Shown here one piece after another: positions 8,263-16,432 of a stretch of 28,295 bases of DNA; position 1 is the stretch's first letter; each line of letters starts with the position of its first letter. The stretch lies in assembly GCA_038234815.1 (NCBI GenBank), contig JBBQSU010000034.1, forward strand, positions 1 through 28,295, written 5' to 3'. The notes below the pieces were generated by a model. The model did not search any database. It saw only the letters and a program-made list of their open reading frames with translations, and was not told where the DNA came from. The position numbers and the translations under genes are program-made. This stretch comes from JBBQSU01 sp038234815. GTDB taxonomy: Bacteria; Planctomycetota; Phycisphaerae; Tepidisphaerales; Tepidisphaeraceae.

Positions 8263-9216
8263 ATGGGTCAAACTTCGGTTCAGCATGAGCTTCTTGCCCG
8301 GATGTCGAGTCTGGCCGACCCGATCCGCCTGCGGTCGCTGCGCATTCTTGAGCGCCACGAACTCGGCGTCGCCGAATTATGTGACGTACTGCAACTGCCT
8401 CAGTCCACCGCCAGCAGACACCTGAAAGTGCTGGCCGACCAGGGATGGGTGCGCTCGCGCAGGGCGGCGACAACCAATCTCTACCGGATGTTGCTTGATG
8501 AGATCGACGAGGGTGCCCGCCAACTCTGGCTTGTGGCCCGCGAGCAAACCGAGGGCTGGCAGGCGATCGCGCAGGACCGGCTGCGACTGACGCGCGTGCT
8601 GCGCGATCGGACCACTGACAGCCAGGCCTTTTTTGCCGGCGCTGCCGGCCAGTGGGACAAGCTGCGCGAAGAAGCTTATGGCCGGTCGTTTGCGATCGAG
8701 GCCCTTCTGTCGCTCCTGCCTTCGGATTATGTCGTCGCCGACCTTGGCTGCGGCACGGGGCAGATTGTTAACATGTTGGCGCGGCACGTGAAAAGCGTGA
8801 TCGGAATCGACAACTCGGCCGCCATGCTCAAAGCCGCGGGGCATCGCACGCAGGGGCAAGCCAACGTAAAACTGATTCGTGCTGATCTGGCCGATGCCCC
8901 GGTCGAGGCGCATTCGTGTGACGCCTGCCTGATGCTCCTGGCGTTGAGCTATGTGCCCGATCCGGCCCGAGCGCTGGCGGGGATGACGCGCTTGCTTAAG
9001 CCCGGCGGCAAGGCGGTCATCGTTGATCTTCTGCCCCACGACCGCGACGAGTTCCGCAGGCAGATGGAGCAATCCTGTCGGGGGTTTGCCCTGGACGAGC
9101 TTAACCGGATGCTCGGTACGGCGGGTTTTTCAGACGTGGAGTGTCGTCCGCTCGACGCCGAACCGAATGTTAAAGGCCCGGCGCTCTTTCTAGCTACAGG
9201 CACACGTTCCATCTGA
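8263..9216 (+). CDS. ArsR-type HTH regulator fused to class I SAM methyltransferase
   Basis: A 317-residue cytoplasmic fusion. Residues 1-95 are an ArsR/SmtB winged helix (LADPIRLRSLRIL, then LPQSTASRHLKVL as recognition helix and a wing at about 63-75). Residues about 120-315 are a methyltransferase_11-type domain with motif I VADLGCGTG at 158-166, acidic loop GIDNS at 181-185 and the late motif LLKPGGKAVIVD. No cysteine metal site of the classical ArsR kind is visible in the HTH part, so metal sensing is not supported. Such fusions are widespread and poorly characterised; a role tied to S-adenosylmethionine levels is a guess. The start is ATG 8263, 6 bp after the previous stop, without a clear ribosome site, which suggests coupling. 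The TIGR03790 gene follows 28 bp later. Confidence 0.88.
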   Translation: MGQTSVQHELLARMSSLADPIRLRSLRILERHELGVAELCDVLQLPQSTASRHLKVLADQGWVRSRRAATTNLYRMLLDEIDEGARQLWLVAREQTEGWQAIAQDRLRLTRVLRDRTTDSQAFFAGAAGQWDKLREEAYGRSFAIEALLSLLPSDYVVADLGCGTGQIVNMLARHVKSVIGIDNSAAMLKAAGHRTQGQANVKLIRADLADAPVEAHSCDACLMLLALSYVPDPARALAGMTRLLKPGGKAVIVDLLPHDRDEFRRQMEQSCRGFALDELNRMLGTAGFSDVECRPLDAEPNVKGPALFLATGTRSI

Positions 9217-9244
9217 CTGCAGCCTCGCGTAGCATGAAAGTCCG

Positions 9245-10861
9245 ATGATGATTCCTAGATTTGGACTGGGCGTGGTACTGCTGCTCTGCTCGATAGCCCG
9301 GGCCGGGTTGCAAGCCGACGAACTGCTGCTGATAACCAACAAGAATGTGCCCGCGGGCAAGGCGCTGGCGGAGTTTTATGCGCAGGCGCGAGGCGTGCCG
9401 GCGGGGCGAATCGTCTCGCTGGATTTGCCCCAGGGGGATGAGATTTCGTTCGACGCGTACGAACGGTCTGTCGTGCCGGCGCTGCGCCAGGCCCTGTCGG
9501 CCGGGGGATTGGATCAAAAAGTTCGCTGCCTCGTCACCTTCTTTGGTGTCCCACTACGCATCAGTGGGCGCGTGGCCACCACCGCCGAGCGCGACGAGGT
9601 GCAGGCGATCAACAAGGAACTAGCAGTCGTGAAACCGCAGGTGGTTGCGGCGGTGCAAGATCTCGAAGCCCAGGCCGCGACCCTGGACGCCGGTTTTGCC
9701 CCCAAGGTGGTGGCCGACGATCCCGACGCTCTCGGCCAGCGGGCTGACATGGCGATCCGAGCGATGGTCCGATCGCTCAATGCGGCCAAGGATCCAGCCA
9801 AGGCGCAGGAAGCCGGCGAGCGCGTCAAGACAGTTCTTGCGAAACTAGCCGGTAAAGGCTCGGCGCTGGAAAACCTTGCCCGGTCGCCGGCCAGCACCCA
9901 GCAAGCCGAGGCCCAGGATCAAATCCGCCAACTTCAGCACGACGCACAAGAGTTGCAGTCCAGCCGATTCGATCCCGCGGCCCGCAAAAAGCTCCGCGAA
10001 TTCAACGCCGAGTGGACGGGTCTGCTGGGGCAGGTGCGGGTGCTGACGCAGCAGGCGGACTATCTTTCTGCAACCGAGACGATGGCGGCGGTTGATAACG
10101 AACTGCCCCTGCTCTGGTGGCAGGCCTATCCGCGCGGCCGGTGGCTGGGAAACCCGCTGCACTGGCGCGTCAGTGGGCGGCTGCCGTTTCCGACGCTAAT
10201 GGTCATGCGGCTGGATGCCCCTACGGACAAAATCGTTCAGCAGTTGATCGAGTCGAGCTTGGCGACGGAGAAAGCAGGGCTGACCGGGCCGATCTTGATC
10301 GATGCCGGCGGGGCCAAAAAACTGGACCCGTCGATGAAGAAGCCCGGCTACTGGCAATTCGAGCATCTTCTTGGCGATTTGCGAGACTTGCTGAAAAAAC
10401 ACAATAATCTCGAGCTGATCTACGACGATGCACCGGCGATCGTTCCGCCCGGAACAGCCAGCGGCGTTGCACTGTATTGCGGGTGGTATCAGCTTCGGGA
10501 CTATCGCCCGGGCTTTACGCTGGCCCGCGGGGCGGTGGGTTATCACGTCGCCAGCTATGAATTGGCCTCGCTGCATAACCCGGGTGAAAAAGGCTGGGTT
10601 GCGGGGCTGCTGAAGGATGGAATTTGCGGCACGGTCGGACCGGTTTCCGAGCCGTATCTCAGTGCTTTTCCTCCGCCGGACGAGTTTTTCCCTCTCTTGC
10701 TGACCGGAAAATTGACGCTTGCCGAGGTTTTCTGGAAAACCGAGCCGTCGACCAGTTGGATGATGAGCATGATCGGGGACCCACTTTATGTACCCTATCT
10801 GCACGCGCCCGGGTTAAAAGCGGAAGATTTACCCGAAAAGCTTCGCCCGGCGATCAAATGA
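9245..10861 (+). CDS. TIGR03790-family protein with helical insertion, exported
   Basis: A 538-residue protein of unknown function. A signal peptide is visible at residues 1-20 (GLGVVLLLCSIARA). The family core is seen in two pieces: residues 24-111 (ELLLITNKNVPAG, AEFYAQARGVPAGRI, CLVTFFGVPLRI) and residues about 279-530 (LPLLWW, LPFPTLMVMRLDAP, later GTVGPVSEPY and MMSMIGDPLY). Between them, residues 112-278 form an Ala/Gln/Glu-rich helical insertion with coiled-coil character that is not part of the alpha/beta core. The family is common in planctomycetes and other environmental bacteria, and no reaction has been assigned to it as far as I know. It lies 28 bp downstream of the ArsR-methyltransferase gene and may be co-transcribed. 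The start is ATG 9245; the next codon is also ATG. Confidence 0.85.
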   Translation: MMIPRFGLGVVLLLCSIARAGLQADELLLITNKNVPAGKALAEFYAQARGVPAGRIVSLDLPQGDEISFDAYERSVVPALRQALSAGGLDQKVRCLVTFFGVPLRISGRVATTAERDEVQAINKELAVVKPQVVAAVQDLEAQAATLDAGFAPKVVADDPDALGQRADMAIRAMVRSLNAAKDPAKAQEAGERVKTVLAKLAGKGSALENLARSPASTQQAEAQDQIRQLQHDAQELQSSRFDPAARKKLREFNAEWTGLLGQVRVLTQQADYLSATETMAAVDNELPLLWWQAYPRGRWLGNPLHWRVSGRLPFPTLMVMRLDAPTDKIVQQLIESSLATEKAGLTGPILIDAGGAKKLDPSMKKPGYWQFEHLLGDLRDLLKKHNNLELIYDDAPAIVPPGTASGVALYCGWYQLRDYRPGFTLARGAVGYHVASYELASLHNPGEKGWVAGLLKDGICGTVGPVSEPYLSAFPPPDEFFPLLLTGKLTLAEVFWKTEPSTSWMMSMIGDPLYVPYLHAPGLKAEDLPEKLRPAIK

Positions 10862-10982
10862 CCGCTCGATGCTATCTGGACATCTGGGGCAATAATTCGT
10901 TCATAAAATACGCTGATTGTGGGTTTCGGGTTCAAGCCCTGCGCGGCGAAAGCCGATACGAATGGTGTAAGGGAGTTCGCCA

Positions 10983-11153
10983 ATGCCTGTTCAACTTATC
11001 TGTCCCAGTTTGAAATGCCGCAAGGTTTTGTCGGTCCCGGACGAGGTTCGGGGGAAGCTGGTTAAATGCCAGCACTGCCAAACCATGTTCAGGGTGCCCG
11101 AGGCCCGCAAGGCGATGGTGACCGAAGGCCGAGTCGCCGCGGCCTCCAAATAG
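10983..11153 (+). CDS. small zinc-ribbon protein, 56 residues
   Basis: A short gene beginning at ATG 10983, seven bases after a good AAGGGAG (10969-10975), ending with TAG at 11151-11153. The product has one zinc ribbon: a first knuckle CPSLKC, a turn VPDEVRGKL and a second knuckle CQHC followed by MFRVP. This is the pattern of MJ0042-like and planctomycete zinc-ribbon proteins, where the domain usually stands at the N-terminus of longer proteins; here it stands alone with a 20-residue basic tail. Binding of zinc through four cysteines is likely; the partner or nucleic acid it touches is unknown. It lies 121 bp after the TIGR03790 gene and 184 bp before the PilZ gene. Confidence 0.8.
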   Translation: MPVQLICPSLKCRKVLSVPDEVRGKLVKCQHCQTMFRVPEARKAMVTEGRVAAASK

Positions 11154-11337
11154 GCCGGCCGTTGATTCTTTCGTCTGATAACTGGTCCTGAAACTTCCGG
11201 CCGATCGCGCCGCAGGTGCCCATGCGCCATCTGCCTGATGGAATTGCCGAATTCACCTCCACTCGATTTGCTTTTTCGCCGATTCATATCGTAAGTCTGC
11301 CTGGTGGGGTAAAGGCACTTGCGATGGAGAATCGAAC

Positions 11338-11730
11338 ATGGCCAACGGAATAATAATCGAAGAGCACGTTCTTCCTGCCGAGGTCGAACTGGTGATGTCG
11401 GCGCTGGAGGCCGGCGCGCCCCGCGGTCACGGGGACCTGCGCTCATGCGTGCGACTGCGCTATCGCGTGGTGGCCTCCTTGCAGCTTTTCAGCGATCCTC
11501 CGGGCAGCGCCCCGCGGGAAATCTACACGCGTGACATCGGCCCACGCGGCATGGGCTTTGTTTCACCCGGCCGATTGCCCCTAGGCTCCGGCGGGATTAT
11601 CGAACTGGTCGATCCCGATGGCCAGACGGTGCGCGTGCATTGTACGCTGCTCCGTTGCCGCGAGGCCGCGCCCGGATGGTATGAAGGCGCCCTCTATTTC
11701 AATCGTGAGCAGTCGCAGTTCCGGGCCTGA
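11338..11730 (+). CDS. PilZ-domain protein (possible c-di-GMP effector)
   Basis: A 130-residue cytoplasmic protein whose residues about 33-128 form a PilZ beta-barrel. The arginine motif RxxxR is present (R35-R39 and R39-R43), followed by the second motif as DIGPRG at 66-71, where the usual [D/N]xSxxG serine is Gly. The rest (LPLGSGGIIELVDPDG, then LLRCREAAPGWYEGALYF) matches PilZ proteins of planctomycetes. It may bind cyclic di-GMP and switch a partner; the Ser-to-Gly change makes binding uncertain. The start is ATG 11338 with GGAGA at 11326-11330 seven bases upstream. It sits 114 bp before the polysaccharide ABC exporter, a process often under c-di-GMP control, so a link is possible (inference). 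Confidence 0.85.
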   Translation: MANGIIIEEHVLPAEVELVMSALEAGAPRGHGDLRSCVRLRYRVVASLQLFSDPPGSAPREIYTRDIGPRGMGFVSPGRLPLGSGGIIELVDPDGQTVRVHCTLLRCREAAPGWYEGALYFNREQSQFRA

Positions 11731-11746
11731 TCGCGCCTTGGGGGGG

Positions 11747-11759
11747 CGTCACGGTGACG
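11747..11759. repeat. perfect inverted repeat between the PilZ and exporter genes
   Basis: CGTCAC-G-GTGACG, directly preceded by a run of seven G (11740-11746). It lacks a T tract, so it is not an intrinsic terminator. It could be an operator for the exporter operon, whose start is about 85 bp further on. Confidence 0.4.
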
Positions 11760-11844
11760 ACCTTGCCAGACCTGAGGGTCTGTATGGGTCGTCTTGCCCG
11801 GCCGCGTGATGCTTCGTAGACTGACCCGGCGAAGACGAGCCGGC

Positions 11845-12690
11845 ATGACCATCACCCCTGACACGTCTGTTCACTCCCGATCTCACCCGGCTTCACCGGC
11901 TGAAGTGCTGGGCAGTTTCTGGCGGAACAGGGAACTCATCGGCCAGCTCGTTCGCCGCGACGTGATCGGGCGATATCGGGGGTCGTTCATGGGGGTCTTC
12001 TGGTCCTTCGTGCATCCGCTGCTCATGCTGGCGGTATATACGATCGTGCTGGGACATTTTCTCAAAACCCGGTGGGCCGGATCCGGCAACGATCTCGAGT
12101 TCTCGCTGATTCTTTTTTCCGGCCTCATCCTGTTTAACTTCTTCAGCGAATGTCTGAGCCGCGCGCCACAACTCGTGTTGGCCAACCCCAATTATGTGAA
12201 AAAGATCGTGTTTCCGCTGGAAATTCTCCCCTGGGTCGCTGTCGGCTCGGCGCTATTTCATACCGCAGTCAGCCTTCTGGCCTGGGGCGTGTTTTATCTG
12301 CTGATTCATGGCTTGCCCCATTGGACGATCGTGTATGTCCCGCTTCTGCTGCTTCCGCTGGCCATGATTAGCCTGGGCTGTTCATGGCTTATCAGCGCCG
12401 CGGGGGTGTATGTGCGGGATATCGGACAGGTGATGAGCGTGGTGGTGCAGGCGCTGATGTTTCTCTCCCCGCTGTTTTATACGGTCGAATCCGTCGCACC
12501 GGGCTTCCGCAAAGTGTTGATGGCCAATCCGCTGACGTATGTCATCGAACAGGCGCGGGCGGTGATGATTGCGGGGATCGCGCCGGGTGCGTTCGGCCTA
12601 CTCATTTACTGGCTGGTAAGTCTGGTGGTCGCGTGGCTCGGGCTGGTCTGGTTTCAGCACACCCGCGACGGTTTTGCTGATGTGATGTGA
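11845..12690 (+). CDS. wzm: polysaccharide ABC exporter permease (Wzm/TagG type)
   Basis: A 281-residue ABC-2-type inner-membrane permease with six hydrophobic segments. The amphipathic N-terminal region ELIGQLVRRDVIGRYRGS, followed by MGVFWSFVHPLLML, is the hallmark of the Wzm/TagG/RfbA group that exports lipid-linked polysaccharide. Later landmarks are NPNYVKKIVFPLEILP and the closing ANPLTYVIEQARAVM. I chose ATG 11845 (MTITPDTS). The frame stays open upstream through ATG 11809 and TTG 11794, but that extension is a short Arg-rich stretch and no start has a clear ribosome site. The stop overlaps the GTG start of the ATPase gene (GTGA), so the two are translationally coupled. The gene symbol describes the family. 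Confidence 0.9.
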   Translation: MTITPDTSVHSRSHPASPAEVLGSFWRNRELIGQLVRRDVIGRYRGSFMGVFWSFVHPLLMLAVYTIVLGHFLKTRWAGSGNDLEFSLILFSGLILFNFFSECLSRAPQLVLANPNYVKKIVFPLEILPWVAVGSALFHTAVSLLAWGVFYLLIHGLPHWTIVYVPLLLLPLAMISLGCSWLISAAGVYVRDIGQVMSVVVQALMFLSPLFYTVESVAPGFRKVLMANPLTYVIEQARAVMIAGIAPGAFGLLIYWLVSLVVAWLGLVWFQHTRDGFADVM

Positions 12691-14105
12691 TTGTTGCCAA
12701 TATGCCGATCGATCCCACCACATCCCAGGCTTTGCATGATCCGGCCGTCCCGGCCGCCGGGCCTGACAGCGGTGCGCCGGTCTCAATCAGCGTAAAAAAT
12801 ATCGGCAAGTGCTACCACATCTACGCCAACCCCCAGGACCGTCTCAAGCAAACTCTGCTGGGGCGCTTCGGCAACTATTACCGGGAATTCTGGGCCGTGC
12901 GCGACGTTTCGTTCGATCTGCGTCGCGGGGAAGCACTAGGGATCATCGGCCGCAACGGCAGCGGAAAAAGCACGCTCCTCCAACTCATCACCGGGACGCT
13001 TAAGCCAACGGTTGGGTCGGTCAGCGTCCACGGCCGCGTGGCAGCGCTGCTGGAACTGGGTTCGGGGTTCAACCCCGAGTTCACCGGCCGCGAGAATGTT
13101 TATCTCAACGGCGCATTGCTGGGCCTGAAGCGGGTCGAGATCGACGACCGGTTCGACCGAATCGCGGGCTTCGCCGACATCGGGTCGTTTATCGATCAGC
13201 CGGTCAAAACCTATTCAAGCGGGATGCTGGTGCGCCTGGCGTTTGCGGTGCAGGTGCAGATCGAACCCGACGTGCTGATTGTGGACGAAGCCCTGGCCGT
13301 GGGCGATGCGCTGTTTCAGAAGCGCTGCTTTGCCCAACTGGAAAAATTGACCGCCAATGGCACGAGTGTGCTGTTCGTGTCACACGATCAGGAGGCGATG
13401 CGCACGCTCACCCACCGGGCGATCCTTTTGAGTGGCGGGGAGATGAAAAGCACCGGGACATCCGCCCAGGTGCTGCTGGACTATCGAAAACTGCTGCACG
13501 ATGAGGAAAGCGCCTATTTCAATCGCGCCAATGTCGAGATGGCCCGTAAGGTGCCCTCGCCGGGGTCGCTCGAGGTTCCCGCCAATCTCACCGGCCGGTC
13601 GGACCGCTTCGCCTTTGGCGACCGCGATGCCGAGGTGATCGGCGTGACGACCCTCAATGATGCCGGCGAGCCAGCGAGCCTGTTTCACCCGATGGACCGG
13701 ATTCGGATTCGCATCGAATGCCAGATTCACAAGCCGCTGACGCACCTGAATGTCGGCCTGCGCATCCGAAGCAAGGAGGGCCTGAAGGTCTATTCGTGGG
13801 GCACGCTGAACCAGGACATCGCCATCGCCAGTGGCCACGCCGTTGGGGAGAAGTTCTGGGAAAAGTCGTTCACGGCCGGCCAGCGGGTTGTCGTCGATTT
13901 CGATTGTCCCTGCCGACTGGGCACTAATCTTTACGAGGTGCAGGGGAGTATTACGGAAGAAGGCAAGCCATACTATGGCGAGCAGCGAATGCTGCACTGG
14001 ATCGACGAGGCGGCGTTTTTTCATGTAATGGTCAAAGACCGGGAGTATTTTTTTGGTGGGGCGTTTGATCTTCAAATGAAGGCGCAATGGAGCCAGACAT
14101 CGTGA
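12687..14105 (+). CDS. wzt: polysaccharide ABC exporter ATPase with C-terminal carbohydrate-binding-type domain (Wzt type)
   Basis: A 472-residue ABC ATPase. The nucleotide domain has Walker A GRNGSGKS (88-95), signature YSSGM (176-180), Walker B with D200/E201 and the H-loop H233. The GRVAALLELGSGFNPEFTGREN stretch before the signature is typical of the Wzt/TagH group. Residues about 300-465 form an extra beta-sandwich-like domain (DAEVIGVTTLNDAG, then LFHPMDRIRIRIE, later EEGKPYYG) of the Wzt C-terminal type, which in E. coli O8/O9a recognises the modified end of the finished O-antigen. A Pro/Ala-rich leader of about 30 residues precedes the domain. GTG 12687 overlaps the permease stop by four bases; ATG 12702 is an alternative start. 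The stop overlaps the next gene. Export of a capped cell-surface glycan is the likely role. Confidence 0.92.
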   Translation: MIVANMPIDPTTSQALHDPAVPAAGPDSGAPVSISVKNIGKCYHIYANPQDRLKQTLLGRFGNYYREFWAVRDVSFDLRRGEALGIIGRNGSGKSTLLQLITGTLKPTVGSVSVHGRVAALLELGSGFNPEFTGRENVYLNGALLGLKRVEIDDRFDRIAGFADIGSFIDQPVKTYSSGMLVRLAFAVQVQIEPDVLIVDEALAVGDALFQKRCFAQLEKLTANGTSVLFVSHDQEAMRTLTHRAILLSGGEMKSTGTSAQVLLDYRKLLHDEESAYFNRANVEMARKVPSPGSLEVPANLTGRSDRFAFGDRDAEVIGVTTLNDAGEPASLFHPMDRIRIRIECQIHKPLTHLNVGLRIRSKEGLKVYSWGTLNQDIAIASGHAVGEKFWEKSFTAGQRVVVDFDCPCRLGTNLYEVQGSITEEGKPYYGEQRMLHWIDEAAFFHVMVKDREYFFGGAFDLQMKAQWSQTS

Positions 14106-16432
14106 ATAACGCCCCGCCCAGTATAGACGACACCGCGGCACTGATGCGCGCCCTTTCCATCGCGGTCGGCCCAGGCAGTGTATTGCACGCCGGCGGCGCG
14201 ACGCCGGACCTTGTCCAGCGGCTGTTGACCGGCGGGATCGACGCCTTCGGCGCTGCCGATTCGGCCGAAGTCGTGCTGGCCGGCCACGTCGCAGCGCCGG
14301 GCAGATTTGTCCAGGGGCTGCCCGTCAATCTTCCCTACGCCGACGAGCGTTTTGATGCGGTGGTCTGCAGCGATGGCCTGGAGGCTCTGTCGATCGAACA
14401 GGCGAGCCAGGTGCTGGCGGAACTGACTCGCGTCAGCCGCCGAACGGTTCTATTGCGTGTGAATACTGCACCGGCGCGCCCTCGGGCCTTCTGGGAGGGC
14501 GTGGCCTTTCAGGTCGGCCTGCGGAAGCACGCCCGGTATCTCGCGGTCGCGCCGTATGAAGAACTTGAATACGAACCGACTCGCGTCACCATCGTTCTGG
14601 AAAAAATCCCGGCAAGCGCGCTTCATCGCTATCCGATACAAGGCCTCGCCGCCGAGCGCGACCTACACATGGACATGCTGCGCGAAACGGGCCGGCGGTC
14701 CGATGCGCACGTCGTACGATATCAAATGGCGGCCCGACTGGTTCGTCCGGGTGATCGTGTATTGGATGCCGCCTGCGGGCTGGGCTATGGCGGGCACGTG
14801 TTGCGCCACAATTCCATGGCGCAGAGCATCCGGGGCGTCGATCTGAGCGCCACCGCGATTGCATACGCGCGCGAAAACTTCACTGATCAATCCGAATCAA
14901 TCGCCTATGAAGCCGGCGATCTGCCGTCGGCCCTGGCGACAGTGCCCGATGCCGGCATTGACTTCATCGCCTCCTTTGAAACGCTCGAACACCTGGACGA
15001 TCCAGCGTCGCTGCTCCGTGAATTTCATCGCATCCTCACCCCCGGCGGGCGCGTCGTACTGAGTGTGCCCAACCTGTGGGTGGACGAAACTGGCCACGAC
15101 CCCAACCCTCATCACCGGCAGGTATACAACTGGTCGCGATTCAAGGCCGACATCAGCCAGTGGTTCCTGATCGACGAAACCTGGGCGCAGGTCGCCAGTC
15201 AACAGAGGGTGACGATGGGCGATGCCTGGGAGCCGGGCGTCCGACGGTTCCGGCGGTTTGATGCCGCAAGCGGGCAACTTCCACCTACCGAGTGGTGGGT
15301 GATCGTTGGCATGAAATCACCGATCGATGCCGCTTCAGCCTATCGGGAGACGGTCTTTGCGAATGTCGCCAAAGCGAATTCGCCGGTGGCGCACTTTGGC
15401 CAGCATTACGACAATCCCTGGCTTGCACATGCGCTGGTGCATGTCGGGTATCGGCTGCGCGATCGGGCGGAGCTGAAAAATGTCGCCCGCCGGGTTTTAG
15501 ATGGTTCACGGGCGGAATCGGCCGATCGCGGGGCGGCGCTTTGCGTGCTGGCTTACCTGGCGCTGGCTCAATCCGATCAGCCCTGGCCGGACTCACTGCT
15601 CAAACAAATCGATGCCTATCAACTCGTTGCGAGCGACAATCCGCACGTTTTGCGGTGGCAGATTTCGCTGGCGTTTGTTCAAGGGCGAATGGCCATGGCC
15701 CGCGGGGATTTTCTGGCGGCCTTGCTACATTTCGAATGCTGTATGAAGACCGATAGCCTGCGATTTTCTCCCCATCTGGGGACAAAAACCTGCGAGGCCG
15801 CCTACCTGGCCGGGCGATTGAGCATCGCCTTGCACGCGCCCGAAAATGCGGCAAAGTTCTGGCGGGCCGGTGTGGACTTCGGCGAAAGGCTGACATCGAC
15901 TCACTGGACCGACGTGCTGGTCAATCCCGAATTCCCCAACTTGTTCGACCACGGCGACGGCGCGCGTGAGTTTGTCCTGGCGCTGGATTTCGTCACCCGC
16001 TGCGCCAACGGCCTGCATCTGCTCCAGCGGGCCAAAGCCGGCATACCGGTGGATTGGCGCTTACTCGACGGATCGTTTCAGCATCTGGCCCAGGCGCTTC
16101 AAGCCGATCTGCAAGCCTCGCAGGCCGCGGTGCGTGTTTTGAACATCGAGGTAGACGAGGCGCGGGCCGAACTTCGCCGGCGCACCCGCGACTGCGAATC
16201 GGCAGTTAGCGGCCTGATGGATCGCACCCGTGAACTGGCGATCGAGCGAGACGAACTGCTTAAACGCACGAATGAACTGGACCAGGCAAGGGCCGAACTG
16301 GTCAGCCGCACGGGTGAGTTGGACGTAGTCCGGGCTGAATTGCAGGGTCGAACGCGCGAAGTGGATCAGGCCCGAGCCGATTTAGTCGCGCGGACGAAGG
16401 AACTGGACATCGCCCGCCGGATCCGGCGCTAG
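14087..16432 (+). CDS. SAM methyltransferase with helical middle and C-terminal coiled coil (WbdD-like layout)
   Basis: A 781-residue protein. Residues about 15-170 look like a degenerate methyltransferase (FDAVVCSDGLEAL without a Gly-rich motif I). Residues about 205-340 are an intact class I methyltransferase: RVLDAACGLGYG (224-235), GVDLSATAI, FETLEHLDDP, LTPGGRVVLSVPN. Residues about 425-660 are helical, possibly TPR-like. From about 667 to the end is a coiled coil, the last part built from 14-residue repeats that each begin RT. The setting next to Wzm and Wzt, together with a methyltransferase plus terminal coil, resembles WbdD, which caps O-antigen and measures its length with its coil; no kinase domain is visible here. 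ATG 14087 overlaps the wzt stop by 19 bp; GTG 14102 is an alternative. The TAG falls exactly at the last position of a repeat, and the frame continues in register after it. Confidence 0.85.
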   Translation: MEPDIVNNAPPSIDDTAALMRALSIAVGPGSVLHAGGATPDLVQRLLTGGIDAFGAADSAEVVLAGHVAAPGRFVQGLPVNLPYADERFDAVVCSDGLEALSIEQASQVLAELTRVSRRTVLLRVNTAPARPRAFWEGVAFQVGLRKHARYLAVAPYEELEYEPTRVTIVLEKIPASALHRYPIQGLAAERDLHMDMLRETGRRSDAHVVRYQMAARLVRPGDRVLDAACGLGYGGHVLRHNSMAQSIRGVDLSATAIAYARENFTDQSESIAYEAGDLPSALATVPDAGIDFIASFETLEHLDDPASLLREFHRILTPGGRVVLSVPNLWVDETGHDPNPHHRQVYNWSRFKADISQWFLIDETWAQVASQQRVTMGDAWEPGVRRFRRFDAASGQLPPTEWWVIVGMKSPIDAASAYRETVFANVAKANSPVAHFGQHYDNPWLAHALVHVGYRLRDRAELKNVARRVLDGSRAESADRGAALCVLAYLALAQSDQPWPDSLLKQIDAYQLVASDNPHVLRWQISLAFVQGRMAMARGDFLAALLHFECCMKTDSLRFSPHLGTKTCEAAYLAGRLSIALHAPENAAKFWRAGVDFGERLTSTHWTDVLVNPEFPNLFDHGDGAREFVLALDFVTRCANGLHLLQRAKAGIPVDWRLLDGSFQHLAQALQADLQASQAAVRVLNIEVDEARAELRRRTRDCESAVSGLMDRTRELAIERDELLKRTNELDQARAELVSRTGELDVVRAELQGRTREVDQARADLVARTKELDIARRIRR

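Noticed and set aside
8377..9072. Minus-strand open frame of 231 codons
   Set aside because: Shadow of the ArsR-methyltransferase gene, with His/Gln/Arg-rich noise composition.
10915..10960. GGGTTCAAGCCC resembling a tRNA T-arm
   Set aside because: The stem does not extend to five pairs, and no acceptor, D or anticodon arm could be matched around it.
11794..11844. Upstream starts TTG 11794 or ATG 11809 for the permease
   Set aside because: They add a short Arg-rich tail not typical of the family; ATG 11845 is preferred, though not proven.
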